In this document: positions 23,051 through 34,370 of the stretch, in pieces
How positions within the stretch are numbered: the stretch's first letter is position 1
How the letters are laid out: each line of letters opens with the position of its first letter
Assembly: GCF_041146395.1 (NCBI RefSeq)
Contig: NC_090989.1
Coordinates: 219,450,843-219,514,842, forward strand
Direction: 5' to 3'
From: Eulemur rufifrons
Taxonomy: Eukaryota; Chordata; Mammalia; Primates; Lemuridae
Length of the DNA stretch: 64,000 nt
Notes under the pieces: generated by a model
What the model was told of the DNA's origin: nothing
Database searches by the model: none
Seen by the model: the letters and a program-made list of their open reading frames with translations, nothing else
Program-made: the position numbers and the translations under genes

Positions 23051-24056
23051 CCTTCATTATCTGGCATAAATCATTCTAGTCTGATGAGAACAGATAGACC
23101 AAGAGAAAACTTGAGGAAACTTCTCTTTTCCCATATTCCTCAAATTGAGCTAATAATTGCTGTTAGTGAGATAAAAAGCAGTACACTAGATGCAAAGTAG
23201 CCTGATGCCAACATTAAGGGAGGTTGTTTTCTCCCAGGTAATTCTCTGCTCCAATAAAGGGACCTGCCACTCAAAATGATTCAAGTTAGCTCTCCATCTT
23301 TTCCCGGGGGTGGAAAAGCCATAGAATGTACCAGTTTATTAAGTGAGAAATTCATATTTTAATCTACCCTGTCCATCTAGAACAGAGTTTGAAAACTCTC
23401 ATGCCTTCAGAGTAGAAAAGAGGTAAAGTCAATGAGTAAAGCATTCCAGGAGTTTGAGACAGTGAAAAAAGTGAGACTGCAGGTGGCATGCTCAGAACAG
23501 AGGAAGCCATGTGACTCCTTTCCAACCTGCTGGGCAGCAGAAATGGAAGCCCAGTGTTGCCAGAGATTCCCATTAGTCAAAGGAAGGCAGAAATTCAAAG
23601 GTAATATGTGAAATCAGCTGATTTCATAGACTGAGAATTGTTTGTAAGCTTGTTTATTTGTTTAAGCACTGAGCCATGATTTGACAACTACATAAAATAT
23701 GCCTGTAGGCCACTATAGACCAGGCCTCCTATTAGTTGTTGGCTGTTAAGAACTGGAATAATTCCAAGAAAACAATGTGATTCAAGAGAGGAAAAGATTA
23801 GAAAATCAAACCTATTCATGACACTGCAAAGGAAGGGATCTCTAAAGACATAACTTTCAGGAGATTTCATAATAGTAGAAAACTATATATATTTATTCCA
23901 TAACTGGAGAGACTTAGCGATGCTTGCTTGAGCAGAGTCTGCTCAACAATTCTACTTGAAGGAACAACTGAGGACACGTGAGGAAAAAAAAAACAAACTG
24001 ATCCTAATGGAAGAAAAAGTTAATCAAGCTTGACTCATAACATCTCCATTTAAAAA
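23051..24056. other. Unique sequence, nothing recognised
   Basis: Short ORFs at 23364-23598 and 23688-23870 (minus) have no domain. The 23350-23600 part is less AT-rich but not recognisable. Confidence 0.4.
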
Positions 24057-24067
24057 CAAGAGGATTT

Positions 24068-24194
24068 GCTGAGCTTGGCAGTCTGTGCGTCTAGCCCCAG
24101 CTACTTGGGAAGCTGAAGTAGGAGGACTGCTGAGGACTTTGAGTCCAGCCTGGGAAAAACAGTGAGACCCAGTCTCTAAAACAAAAAGAAAAAT
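24068..24194 (+). mobile_element. FLAM (7SL-derived free left Alu monomer)
   Basis: A monomeric 7SL-derived SINE reading 'GCTGAGCTTGGCAGTCTGTG', then 'CCCCAGCTACTTGGGAAGCTG', then 'AGTCCAGCCTGGGAAAAACA', and ending in an A-rich tail. CAAGAGGATTTGC occurs at 24057-24069 and again at 24195-24207, the target-site duplication; its last two bases are shared with the element start. There is no second arm, so this is a FLAM rather than a dimeric Alu. Confidence 0.9.
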
Positions 24195-24207
24195 CAAGAG
24201 GATTTGC

Positions 24208-24530
24208 CCTCTTTACCTCCTACTTCTCCACTCCAGGCACACTGACCTACTTGCTGTTACTTAAACATGCAAAGCCTACTCCCATTCAGCCATTCAGGTC
24301 TTTTCCACTTGCTGCTCCCTCAACTTGGAATTGCCTTTCCCAGATATCACAAGTGGGAACTTCCTTACTTCCCTTTATTGCCTTTCTCCAAAAGCCACTG
24401 TGTCTAATAGAGTCTGTTCTGGCTCCACTAGGTTTTCAACCAGCCCATCTCCTTCCACAGACCTCCAGCCATGTCACCTGATCCTTTGGCACTCAATTGT
24501 AGAGTCATTCAGCACTTGTTTTAGAGTCAT
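24208..24530 (+). repeat. L2 LINE 3' fragment
   Basis: Words typical of the L2 ORF2 end and 3' UTR appear in order: 'CACTGACCTACTTGCTGTTAC', 'CATTCAGGTCTTTTCCACTTGCTGCTCCCTC', 'CTTGGAATTGCCTTTCCCAG', then 'TCATTCAGCACTTGTTTTAG'. The ORFs at 24251-24481 and 24325-24699 read through it but do not form a gene. Confidence 0.78.
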
Positions 24531-25375
24531 AATGATACATTTTTTAAAAAATCTGTATCTTTTCTCTTTTATTTCATCTCTTTTTGCTTTTACCAGAGAT
24601 ATTAGTTTCTGGCTGGTATCCCCAACTTATTTTCCAGCACTTCTATTGATTTTTTTCCTGCTATTATATTTTTTAAAATTCCAAGTGCACACTTATTGAC
24701 TGTAAATGTTGCTTCTCTAAAAATAGCAGTCTATGTTATTTCAAGAATATAATATCTTATTTCTCTGAGGATATTAATTGTAAAGTTTTTTTTTTAAAGG
24801 TTTCAATACTTTCTTCTGCTGCTTGCATTTGTGATTTTCCTGGAAATTTTCTTATCTGTTTGTTTGTCTGTCTGTTTTGTCTCAGTCTTTTATGTTAGAG
24901 GTCTCCTGCAAATACCTGCCTATGCTTGATACCTGCACATGTTTACATTTGAGACTCTGAAAAGCATGATTGGATTTTCTACTTTCCCAGACTTGACTTG
25001 TCACCTTGAAGGCTTAATTTTATGGAGTCTGATTGAATAGTTTCATTCTAGACACCCTGTTTGTTGGGACAGTCAGTCTCCCACAGAGGAATTCTCCAAT
25101 TCCCTGATTCGGAGGTATGAACCCAGCTTCCAGGTCCTTAGTCAACATGGGAAAGCAGATGGCCAGGGTCTCACCATTCAGTATGTGGATTTTTCTTTCT
25201 TCCTCCTGGCTTCAGTTCCATTTGCCCAGGCTTCTGCTGTGGTTGACGTGAGATGGTAAATCAAGGCAGTTGCCCAATTGCAGAAACAGTGGGAGCAGAG
25301 ATATGGAGGTCTGGTTGCTACTTACACAGTCTCTCATCTAATCCTTGTGTTATAGAAGGGGATTTCAACAAGCTT
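24531..25375. other. Unique sequence, nothing recognised
   Basis: The 25070-25330 part is less AT-rich. I recognise no gene or repeat family. Confidence 0.35.
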
Positions 25376-25379
25376 GTAG

Positions 25380-26138
25380 AAAAATGGAATTAAAAGAGAA
25401 AAATACACTCATACACTGTTGGTGGGACTGCAAATTAGTACAACCTCTATGGAAAGTAGTATGGAGACACCTCAAAGAACTAAAAGTAGAACTAACATGT
25501 GATTGAGCAATCCCACTACTGGTTATGTACCCAAAGGAAGGAATAAAAGACATTCTATAAAAAAGACGTCTGCATTTGTATGTTTTCAGCAGCACAATTT
25601 ACAATTGCAAAGATGTAGAAAAACCCAAGTGCCCATCAATACATGAGTGGATTAATAAAATGTGGTATATGTACACCATAGAGTAATATTTAGCCATAAA
25701 AAACAAATGGTGAACTCCCTATTGTATTATCCTGTATGGAACTGGAGCCCATTCTTCTAACTGAAGTATCACAAGAATGGAAAAACACATAATGAGTGTG
25801 ATGTGGGGCAAGGGCAATATACGTAACCTAAACATTTGTACCCCCATAATATGCTGAAATAAAAAAAGAATGGAAAATCAAACACCATAGGTACTTACCA
25901 TTAAATTGGAACTAATCGATCAAAACTTATTCACACATATGGAAGTAACATTTGTTGGGTGTCAGGCAGGTGAGGTGGGGAAGTGGGGATGGGTAAACTC
26001 ACACCTCATGCTATTTGGGGGAGGGGCACACTTGTAGCTCTGACTCAGGCAGTGCAAAGGCAATTTATGTGACCAAAACATTTGTATCCCTGTAATACTC
26101 TGAAATTAAAAAAAATTAATAAAAATATTTTTAAAAAG
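25380..26138 (+). mobile_element. L1 3' end (strepsirrhine type), 5'-truncated, with nested tail
   Basis: It starts in the last part of ORF2 ('ACACTGTTGGTGGGACTGCAAA'). It continues through 'TATGTACCCAAAGGA', 'TGCCCATCAATACATGAGTGG' and the 3' UTR, ending in an A-rich tail near 26138. A second, 81-bp L1 3' tail sits inside the 3' UTR at 25785-25865. The outer L1 is diverged and lacks an intact ORF. Confidence 0.9.
25785..25865 (+). mobile_element. 81-bp L1 tail nested in the L1 3' UTR, with 12-bp TSD
   Basis: This stretch is the terminal 3' end of a strepsirrhine-type L1 ('GGGCAATATACGTAACCTAA' through 'CCCCCATAATATGCTGAAAT' and an A tail). It lies inside the 3' UTR of the L1 at 25380-26138. 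The flanks AAGAATGGAAAA at 25773-25784 and 25866-25877 are identical, as expected of a target duplication. The outer L1's own 3' end resumes after it and terminates at about 26100-26138. Confidence 0.85.
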
Positions 26139-26139
26139 A

Positions 26140-27320
26140 TAAAAATATTGAACTTTATTTCTCAACATAAGCTCCATCAAGTTGAAGACATTTTTGTAAG
26201 GGATGGTGACAGCTATTTAGTCCACCCCATAAAGAACTGAAGGTCCTTGGAATTTAACCATGCCAATGCAGTCTGTTTTACATTACTAACTGAAGAAAAA
26301 TGAATGCCCTTTACAGATTTTTTTAAGATTAGGAAACAAAAAGTGAGAAGGAGCCAAATAAGGACTATAAAGTGTATATCTAATGATTTCCCATTAAAAC
26401 TCTCAAAAACTGCCTTTGTTTGATAAGACAAATGACCAGAAGCATTGCTGTGGCGGAGAAGGACTCTCTGGTGAAGCTTTCCTGAACTTGTTTTCCTGAA
26501 AACAAGCAGGAAGTAAACAAGCAAATGTTTACTTTCAAGCAAAATGCCTTGAGCATCCAAAAAAAACCTGTTACCAGGACCCTTGCACTTGACTGGTCCA
26601 CTTTTGCTTTGACTGAACCACTTCCACCTCTTAGTAGCCATTGCTCTGATTATGTTTTGTCTTCAGGACCATACTGGTAAAGCCATGTTTCTTCTCCTGT
26701 TACAATTCTTCTAATAAATGCTTCAGAATCTTGAACCAGCTTGTTTAAAATTTCCATTGAAAACTCTGCTTTTGTCTGCAGCTTGTCTGGGCACAGCAGT
26801 TTGGGCACTCCATAGAGTGAGAAGCTTTCTCAACTTTAATTTTTTCAGTCAGAATGGTGTAAGCTGAACTAATTGAGATGTCTATGGTGTTGATTATTTT
26901 TTCTCCTGTTAATTGTTAGTCCTCTTCAAGTAGAGCACAAACAAGATTAATTTTGTTTCTCACAAATTGATGTGGTTGGTCTGCCACTGCAGTCTTCTTC
27001 TTCAACATCATCTCATCCCTTCTGAAAATGAGTAATGTTTGTAAACACTGATTTCTTTGGGGCATTGTCTCCATAAACTTTCATAAAGCATCAATTATTT
27101 TATTATTCTTCCACCCAAGTTTTACCATAAATTTGATGTTTATTCTTGCTTCAATTTTGGCAGGATTCATGTTGCCCTGATAGGGCCTCTTTTCAAACTG
27201 ATGTTTTATCCTTCTTAGTGCCTCAAACTAAATCCTATTTAGACATATTATAACAAGTTAGTATGAGTTTATTTTGGTGTACAAAAATTTTAAAATCCAT
27301 GCATAGTTTTTTCATAATGT
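26140..27320 (-). mobile_element. Decayed mariner DNA transposon (family A)
   Basis: About 1.18 kb whose minus strand encodes a broken mariner transposase. It begins within a few bases of the L1 A tail at 26138. The right boundary (27290-27330) is approximate, and I could not match its ends into a convincing pair of inverted repeats. It differs from the mariner at 40 kb in coding sequence and ends. Confidence 0.83.
26213..27180 (-). pseudogene. Mariner transposase pseudogene (family A)
   Basis: On the minus strand the N-terminal part (from about 27180) encodes words such as 'NIKFMVKLGWKNNKIIDAL', a mariner helix-turn-helix start, with an internal stop soon after. The 142-residue ORF 26213-26641 contains 'GKLHQRVLLRHSNASGHLSYQ' (residues about 55-75) and ends 'VSNVKQTALAWLNSKDLQFF'. 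The second catalytic Asp of the DD34D triad, expected in the LLxHDNA-type motif, reads Ser. The SPDLAPSD-type third motif is also destroyed. Stops and frameshifts separate the parts, so no transposase can be made. Confidence 0.82.
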
Positions 27321-29329
27321 ACATTTTCCATTACCTTTTGAAGATCCCCTTTGGATCTTCCATCACCAGGACTCTCAATTCCAGAGCCTTTCTAGGGTTT
27401 TGTGTCATAAATCTGCTTGATTCTTGGTTTCCTCTCTAGCTAACTTACATCTCCATTTTTCATGTTCTATCAGACTGGTGTCTACTCATCTCTCTGCTTT
27501 ATTGCTTTTCTCCTTTCTCAATTTTTTGTCCTTCTGGGTTTATTTTGTTATTTTTTAAACATCTTCCCTCTTTTCCACTGAAATTTTAGAAAACTCAGAT
27601 TTGAACCTGTACATGTGAAAATTAACAGCACATCTACTTTACCAAGAGAAACTATTGCTCAGTGCAGATATTGGTGGCAGAAATGGGACTGGAAAAAAAA
27701 TTGGGTGACCAAAAGAACAATAATTTTTGACCCTAAGGACAATAGCATCTTACTTGGGTAGGATATGGTTTCAACCAAGCAAAAATGTTTCAATATATCA
27801 GGTGCAGAGCTGCATCAATATGAGACACTCTTAGCCATCAGGGAGAAGTTGTTTCTGGGAAATAGAGGCAGAATGTGACCCTTTTCATTTTTCCTGCAGG
27901 ACTTGCCCATTAGGAGGAACTAGCAGAGAAAGCAGTGAAGGTTGTGATAGGGTATTCAGAGTTAGCCCTAGAGAGTGTAGGGGCATGAAGGAAAGTGAGA
28001 ACCCAGGGATTAACCTCCTTGGGATGTTGAAAAAACTTCAGAGACTGCATGAGACTCATGGCGAGAAGAAATGACTGAACATGTATTGGGGAGATCTGAG
28101 TTCTGGAACAGATCTTTTTTTAACTTCTTTTCCAGCAGAGGTTGTAGTGTGGGATGGGGGACTGGGTGGGATGAAGGGGCTAGCTATCATTTTGTTGGCA
28201 GCTTTAAGCCCACACATTTCTCACACCGTGAGTATGTTGAGACGGTGAAGCAAATGACATTAAGTTGCGTAGAGTTGAATACTGTTTTATTTTGATAGCA
28301 ATATATTTAATGTCTACAACTTGTATATAAAAGCCTGTGAATTTCAATGATACTGTTGCTTACAATGTTTAAGAAAAAAGTAATTAATTTAAAGAAAATA
28401 CACTGTAAACAATAGTATTTGTAGTATGCAGCTATAGAAAAATTCTTAAAGGTAATCCATGAATGAGCAAAATATGGAAAACGTTTGACTTTCTAACTTG
28501 CTAACTATCTCCATGAGTGTGTTTGGACTTCACACATCTTTAATTTGTACTCATTTTTGAGAGCAGTTTAAGAGGGCGCAATTTTGAAAGTCAAAGAATC
28601 TATTCAAAATGCTAACATCAGATTCTTGTTTGTTTTAAGGAAAGATTTCCTCCACCTTAGAGTAAGAAAAATAAGGCTATGTATGCTCATTAGGACCAGG
28701 GATCTTAGCAAAAATGGTTTGCTGTAAGCATTGTTGAAACAGATTGGTTATAGCACCCGTGTCTAATAATACCAAGGGAAGCAAAAGTATGACAGGTGTC
28801 CAACTTGGCAGTACTTCCCCCAGTGAGACCATTTAGTTTTTAGCAACCGAAAAATAAAGCTTCATCAGATATACATTAGAAATTATTTGTGGCACCTAAT
28901 TTCCAGACATTACTTTCCTTCCTTCTGAGGAGACAGGCAAGCCAAAGCTCTTGCCTATAGAAACGGTATTACAGGAAGATGTTTTCAAAGCACTCTTCCT
29001 AGTCACTAAGTCCTGTGGATTAGAGAACATTCCTGTTTTCTTAAATGGTAATGGATAACAACGTTAACACAGATGTTCTCCAAACTTGTCAAGTAGAGAT
29101 TAAGTCTTTGACCCTTACATGATTTTAGGTGAAAAATGTAAATTCTTAGGTGTATCACTATTATACTAATTAATTGGTGGGGCTAAGGAAATTACCACAG
29201 ACACTAAATATTGTCTTCAGTTGTTCCTTTGAAAAATGGCCAACTGTGAAAATGGATATTCTGTTACCAGAGGTACAGTACAGACCATTGGTTTTAAGGT
29301 CATACTATGGACCAACTCCAGCCTCTAGT
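27321..29329. other. Unique sequence, nothing recognised
   Basis: 2 kb with no confident repeat or gene. The 74-residue ORF at 28071-28295 has no domain. Confidence 0.4.
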
Positions 29330-29500
29330 TAGTTAGCTGATATACCCTATAAATGATACATCTTTCAGCTTCAGATTATTTATCTGAAAAATGAAATAAT
29401 AAGAGAACCCAACTAAAAAGGTATATGTATATATAAAACATAGAGTATATTAAGTGCTTGGAAAAGCAACTGGCACATTTAAGATTAAAGGAAGTATTAG
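29330..29500 (+). repeat. MIR SINE
   Basis: 'CAGATTATTTATCTGAAAAATG', then 'GTATATTAAGTGCTTGGAAAAG' and 'AACTGGCACAT', follow the MIR core and 3' order. Confidence 0.7.
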
Positions 29501-29819
29501 AGCATTGACTTTATGCATACATGTTCCAAGGTCAATTTGGTACTATAGTTAAAAATCTGAAAATGTCAGATTTTCCCACATAGCAATACTTTTATTAATA
29601 TCGTTCATTAAATTTCCACATTTTTTTCTGTTTTGCTCTATTTCATTTTCTATTATCTTCTCTTAAGACCCTGTAGTTGCTTGCATTGTTGTCCTGCATA
29701 ATGGAGGATGTTGGCAGCCTAGGATTTTGTTGTATTTCATTTTCAAAGATGTGTTCTCAGACCCTTAGATGTAGAATTGCATCTCTTTTTTTGTATTGTC
29801 AACTTTTTAAAAAGCTTGA

Positions 29820-30250
29820 TTCATTTAGCTGTGCACGGATATGTCATTAGAACGAGGCTCCCACAATCCACTTGGGAGAACAAATAAAATCTTCTAGCTT
29901 CTGCTGATGAATAATCAATAGAAACCTGGCTGCTTGAGATTTTACTTATAGTTGCCTCTGCAGTATAAATGGAGATCAGAACAATCAGGAATTCTGGAGG
30001 TATTTATAAACTTTGCAGAAAGATTTTCGTTTTAACAGGAAAGGACCAATCCTGAGCACCTTCATCATTTTGCATCTGCTGGAGATAAATTATGAATCTA
30101 AATTCCCTCAAGACATCCAATGTTGTCACCTTGATTTAGTCTTAAATTAATAAGTTCCAACATTTATCTCATCTGTTTCTGAGCAGCACTTCTCAGAGGA
30201 TAGAAAAGCACGGAACTTTCCTAATTTGCAGTTAGTACTGCAAACTTCTC
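29820..30250. promoter_or_regulatory. Candidate conserved noncoding element
   Basis: Repeat-free block with words such as AATAATCAATAG near 29910, 'GTATAAATGG' near 29963, AGATAAATTATGAATC near 30084 and CTTAAATTAATAAG near 30141. No ORF or repeat explains it. Assignment as an enhancer-type element is inference from motif density alone. Confidence 0.2.
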
Positions 30251-30307
30251 AACGTATTATTTTGACTTTCTTATTTAAGAAAATAAGGGACTCAAAGAAC
30301 AATACAG

Positions 30308-30733
30308 TGTTAGTTTCCTAGGGCTGATATAACAAAGTACCACACATCAAGTGTCTTAAATAACAAATATTTATTGTTTTGCAATTCGAGGGGCAAAAGT
30401 CAGAGATGAATGTGTCTAAAGGACCATGCTCCCTTCGAAGGTACTAGGGAAGGATCTGCTTCAGGACTCTCTTCTAACTTCTGCTAGTTCCTTGGCTTGT
30501 GGCAGCATGACTAACCTTCACTGGGCTTTTTCTCTGTTTCAGTGTCTTTCTGTGACCAAATACCCTCTTTTATAAAGGTCATCAGTTATATTGGATTAGA
30601 GGCCCACTATGACTTAATCTTAACTAATCACATCTGCAAAGACTCTATTTCTAAATCAGGTCACATTCTGAGGTACTGGGGATTAAGCATTCAACATATG
30701 AATTTTGAGGTGGGCATAATTCAATGCATAACA
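30308..30733 (-). mobile_element. MLT1-type MaLR solo LTR
   Basis: A reverse-oriented MLT1 LTR. The plus strand starts 'TGTTAGTTTCCTAGGGCTG', continues with 'GGCTTGTGGCAGCATGAC' and 'GATTAGAGGCCCACTATGAC', then 'ATCTGCAAAGACTCTATTTC', and ends near 'GCATAACA'. It is about 425 bp, the usual length. The 72-residue ORF at 30542-30760 is an LTR shadow. Confidence 0.88.
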
Positions 30734-31549
30734 AAATGGAACACATCATTTTATTTATGAATCAGTTACTTTATTCTGACACCTAGTCTTTAAAAGAGCT
30801 TTCATTTTATAGATTCATCCCTGGTGAATAAATTTATAATGTAGGACTCCCAAGGCTTTCAGAGGGTGCTGAATGCTATATGCTAACTATGATCTGACTA
30901 TGCAAGTAGAAATAGCAAATATCTTTTAAGAGGAGTAGCTGAGGTTTATAGTGTATGATGTATAAGCCATCCCAAAACACACAAACAAAGCATTAGGGTT
31001 CTTACAATGCTGATTCACAAGACAATGACATATTTTATTCTGCATAAACATCTAGATAGACTATTTCATTAATAACGACCTAAATTGAGGTGTAAAATTG
31101 TAAATATACTAATACGAATTTAGATAAAGTGAGCATCAGTTGTTGAATCCTCTGATCCATATTTCATAAAAGATGGAGCTTAATATAAATTATCATCTCT
31201 TTATCCAGCCACTCCAAATTCTTTAAACTTTAAAGGGATGAGTCCTCATCCCTCACATTGGCATATAGAGTTTGGTGAAGATCATGAGTTAGGATTTTTG
31301 GTATACATTGTACCTACAGCAACAAAACTCCATTTGGGAAGGAGTCATTTAAGAAATAAAGGAACCTTATTGAATCATATTTTAATATGGACTGCGGTTT
31401 ACTGAAAATCATGTTTATGCTCAACAGAGTGTTTAGCACATAGTTGCTGCCCAAAAAGCCTTTGGTGAATGCATAAAAATTATTTACCAAGAAATCAATA
31501 TTTGTCTTATTTTAACTTTTTTTTCCCTATTAGCATTCATTCACTATGG
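30734..31549. other. Unique AT-rich sequence
   Basis: Nothing recognised with confidence. Confidence 0.4.
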
Positions 31550-31676
31550 ACAAACTTTGAACTGGAAACTAAGAAAAAAGAGAACAAAGGAAAGAGAGAA
31601 AAGGCTGAAGAGAAGGGTGGGAAGAAATGACAAAAAAAAAAAAAAAAAGAAGGAAGTAGAGAAAGGGCATGAGAAG
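31550..31676. repeat. A/G-rich low-complexity tract
   Basis: Purine-rich tract with a 17-A run near 31633-31649. It is adjacent to the 5' end of the L1. The ORFs across it (31537-31848 minus, 31557-31742 plus) are composition artefacts. Confidence 0.8.
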
Positions 31677-33290
31677 GAATTAAGATATGCAGATTCAATG
31701 CAATCCCTATTAAAATACCAACATTATTTTTTGCAGATCTAGAAAAAATAATTCTACACTTTCTATGGAACCAGAAAAGACCCTGTATAGCAAGAGCAAC
31801 CTTAAGCAAAAAGAAAAAAATGGGAGACATCAATTTACCAGACTTCAAGCTATACTACAAGGCTATAGTAACCAAAACAGCATGGCAGCATGGTACTGGT
31901 ACAAGAACAGAGACCTAGACCAATGGAACAGAACTGAGAACCCAGATATAAAACCATCCTCATATAGCCATCTGATCTTTGACAACACAGACAAAAGCAC
32001 ACACTGGGGGAAAGAATCCCTATTTAATAAGTGGTGCTGGGAAAATTGGATAGCCACATGTAGAAAACCGAAACAAGATTCACACCTCTCACCTCTCAAC
32101 AAAAAATCAACTCACAATGGATAACAGACTTAAGCCTAATACATAAAACTATAAGAATTCTAGAAGAAAATGTTGTAAAAACTCTTATAAGCATTGGCCT
32201 AGGGAAATAAATTATGAAAAAGACCCCAAAGGCAATCACAGCAGCAACAAAAATAGATACACAAGACCTGATGAAATTAAACAGCTTCTGCACAACCTAG
32301 GAAACTATCATCAGAGCAAATAGACAACCTACAGAATGGGAGAAAATATTGGCATGCTACCCATCCAATAAAGGGCTGCTAACTAGAATCTATATAGAAC
32401 TCAGAAAAAATCAACAAGAAAAAATCGAACAACCCCATTAAAAAGTGGGCAAAGAACGTGAACAGAAACTTTTCAAAAGAAGACAGATTAATGGCCAATA
32501 AACATATGAAAAAAATGCTCAACATTTCTAATGATCAGGGAAATGTAAATCAAAACCACAATGAGATATCACTTAACTCCAGCGAGAATAGCTTTTACCA
32601 AAAAGTCCCAAAACAACAAATGTTGGCATGGATGCACAGGGATAGGAACATTCATACACTGCTGGTGGGACTGCAAACTAGTACATTCTCTATGGAGATA
32701 CCTCAAAGAGCTAAAAGTAGAACTACCATTTGATCCAGCAATGCCACAACTGGGCATCTACCCAAAGGAAAAAAAGACATTCTATAATAAAGACATTCAC
32801 ACTCAAATGCTTATAGCAGCACAATTCATAATTGCAAAGATGTGGAAACACCCCATGTGCCCATCAATACATGACTGGATTAACAAAATGTGGTATATGT
32901 ATACCATGGAGTATTCTCAGCTACAAAAAACAATGGTGAACTAGCACCTCTTGTATTATCCTGAATACAGCTGGAACCCATTCCCCGAAGTGAAGTATCA
33001 TAAGACTGGAAAAACAAGCACCACAGGTACTCCCCATAAAATTGGTACTAATTGATCAACACTTATGTGCACATACAGTAGTAACATTCATCGGCTGTTC
33101 GGCAGGTGGGAGGGAGAAGGAGGGGACAGATATATTCACACTTAATGGATGCAGTGTGCACTGTCTGGGGGATGGACACACTTGTAGCTCTGACTTAGGT
33201 GGGGCAAAGGCAATAAATGTAACCTAAACGTTTGTACCCCCATGATATTCTAAAATTAAAAAATAAATAAATAAATAAATAAAAATAAAG
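31677..33290 (+). mobile_element. 1.6-kb 5'-truncated L1 (strepsirrhine type)
   Basis: It begins inside ORF2 at 'GCAGATTCAATGCAATCCCT', continues through the C-terminal third of ORF2 and the full 3' UTR, and ends in an A-rich (AAAT)n tail at 33260-33290. The 3' UTR includes 'TTAATGGATGCAGTG' and 'ACGTTTGTACCCCCATGATA'. ORF2 is broken by frameshifts. I could not find a target duplication, so the 5' end may be an EN-independent or secondarily altered junction. Confidence 0.93.
31700..32944 (+). pseudogene. L1 ORF2 C-terminal remnant
   Basis: Two ORF segments in different frames carry the ORF2p C-terminus. The first (31765-32124) includes '[20 protein letters not shown]' and '[20 protein letters not shown]'. 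The second (32561-32944) includes '[20 protein letters not shown]', which holds the Cys/His residues of the ORF2p C-terminal motif, then 'IHDWINKMWYMYTMEYSQLQ', and ends at the TAG after MVN. Frameshifts between them, and loss of everything upstream (endonuclease and most of the reverse transcriptase), make it non-functional. Confidence 0.9.
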
Positions 33291-34205
33291 GTGGCAAGTA
33301 AGTATGAAAAAAATAAAAAAAAAAAACAGACTGAAATTTCCCCATTCTCTTCATTATAGCACATAGCTCCTTCAGAGTTTATTTTTAAAGTATACTCATA
33401 CCCTCAAACAGAACTTGGAATTTAAAGTGGCTTTCAAAAATTCAACCTATTTAATTAATGTAAAATAAATGATTTGTTAAAAAGGGGAAAATTCCAAGAG
33501 GCTGAGTCATGACAAGAAGCCTTCAATCCTATTGGTTTATTTTGATTGCATTTGCAAGTATCTGATGAAAATGTGCAAATCAGCCCATCTCTGTGTTTCA
33601 GGCTTCCTGTTGATTGTGTGGCAGAGTTGCCAGGCACATAACACATTTGTTTTACAGCACTGCATGATGAACTCACAGTGTTTTACCTCCAGGACTGAAA
33701 GTCCTTAATTTGTTCTTTGAGGAACAGTCTGTTTTCATCAAGAGACATGCTTTCGTTGATCAAGCAATTCTACAGAGAGTGACATTAAAGAAAAAGAATC
33801 CGGGGATAAGGGTTAGCAGGGAAGTATCTGGCCAGTGCTCATGAAAACCTAGCAGTTCTTATTTTCCAATTAAACACATTTATTAATTTTTAAATGAAGT
33901 TTCTAGAATATGCCTACATCTAGCACAATAGGAATCTCCAGGGCAAAGAAAAATGAAACAAAAGCAATGAAAAGAAAATGCTAAGTGAATTTGTAGCAAG
34001 CATTTTGTGCTGTGTTTGAGGGAAGTAATATAAGTGTCAAGGAATATACAACACATTTAAAATATGCTTTTCGTAAAATATTACTGTCTGCTTAAGAATC
34101 TATTATAATTTTTCTAAATCCAATTAAATATGTAGTGGAATGAGAAAAATATATGTACAATAGACATTGCTTTTCTAATTGGTATGAGAATTCCTCTTAG
34201 GAATT
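33291..34205. other. Unique sequence with a motif-rich block
   Basis: No gene. The 33480-33700 part is repeat-free and less AT-rich, with words such as 'CCTATTGGTTTATTTTGATTG' and 'GCTGAGTCATGAC' (AP-1/MAF-like TGAGTCA). It is a weak candidate for conserved noncoding DNA. Confidence 0.25.
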
Positions 34206-34209
34206 ACCT

Positions 34210-34370
34210 TTATGTATTCATTCAATATATATTTATTATTTATCCACTATGTGACAGCCACCAGCCTCACCCCAGCCCCCTCTAGACACTGGAGATACAG
34301 GGATGAAATGACAGACACTCTCCCTCCCCACCTGGAGGCTATGTTCTAGTCTGAGCCCATCTTGACAAAC
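34210..34370 (-). repeat. L2 LINE 3' end
   Basis: The reverse-oriented L2 3' end runs from 'TATTCATTCAATATATATTTATTATT' through 'GACACTGGAGATACAGGGATGAAAT' to 'GGAGGCTATGTTCTAGTC'. Confidence 0.8.

Noticed and set aside
26213..26641. 142-residue minus-strand ORF, the longest in the window, as a possible host gene
   Set aside because: It is the decayed C-terminal part of a mariner transposase, with lost catalytic residues and frameshifts.
32458..32733. 91-residue ORF overlapping the L1 ORF2 C-terminal remnant
   Set aside because: It starts in the ORF2 frame of the preceding segment, then runs out of frame across the real ORF2p C-terminal reading at 32561-32944. It is not a separate gene.
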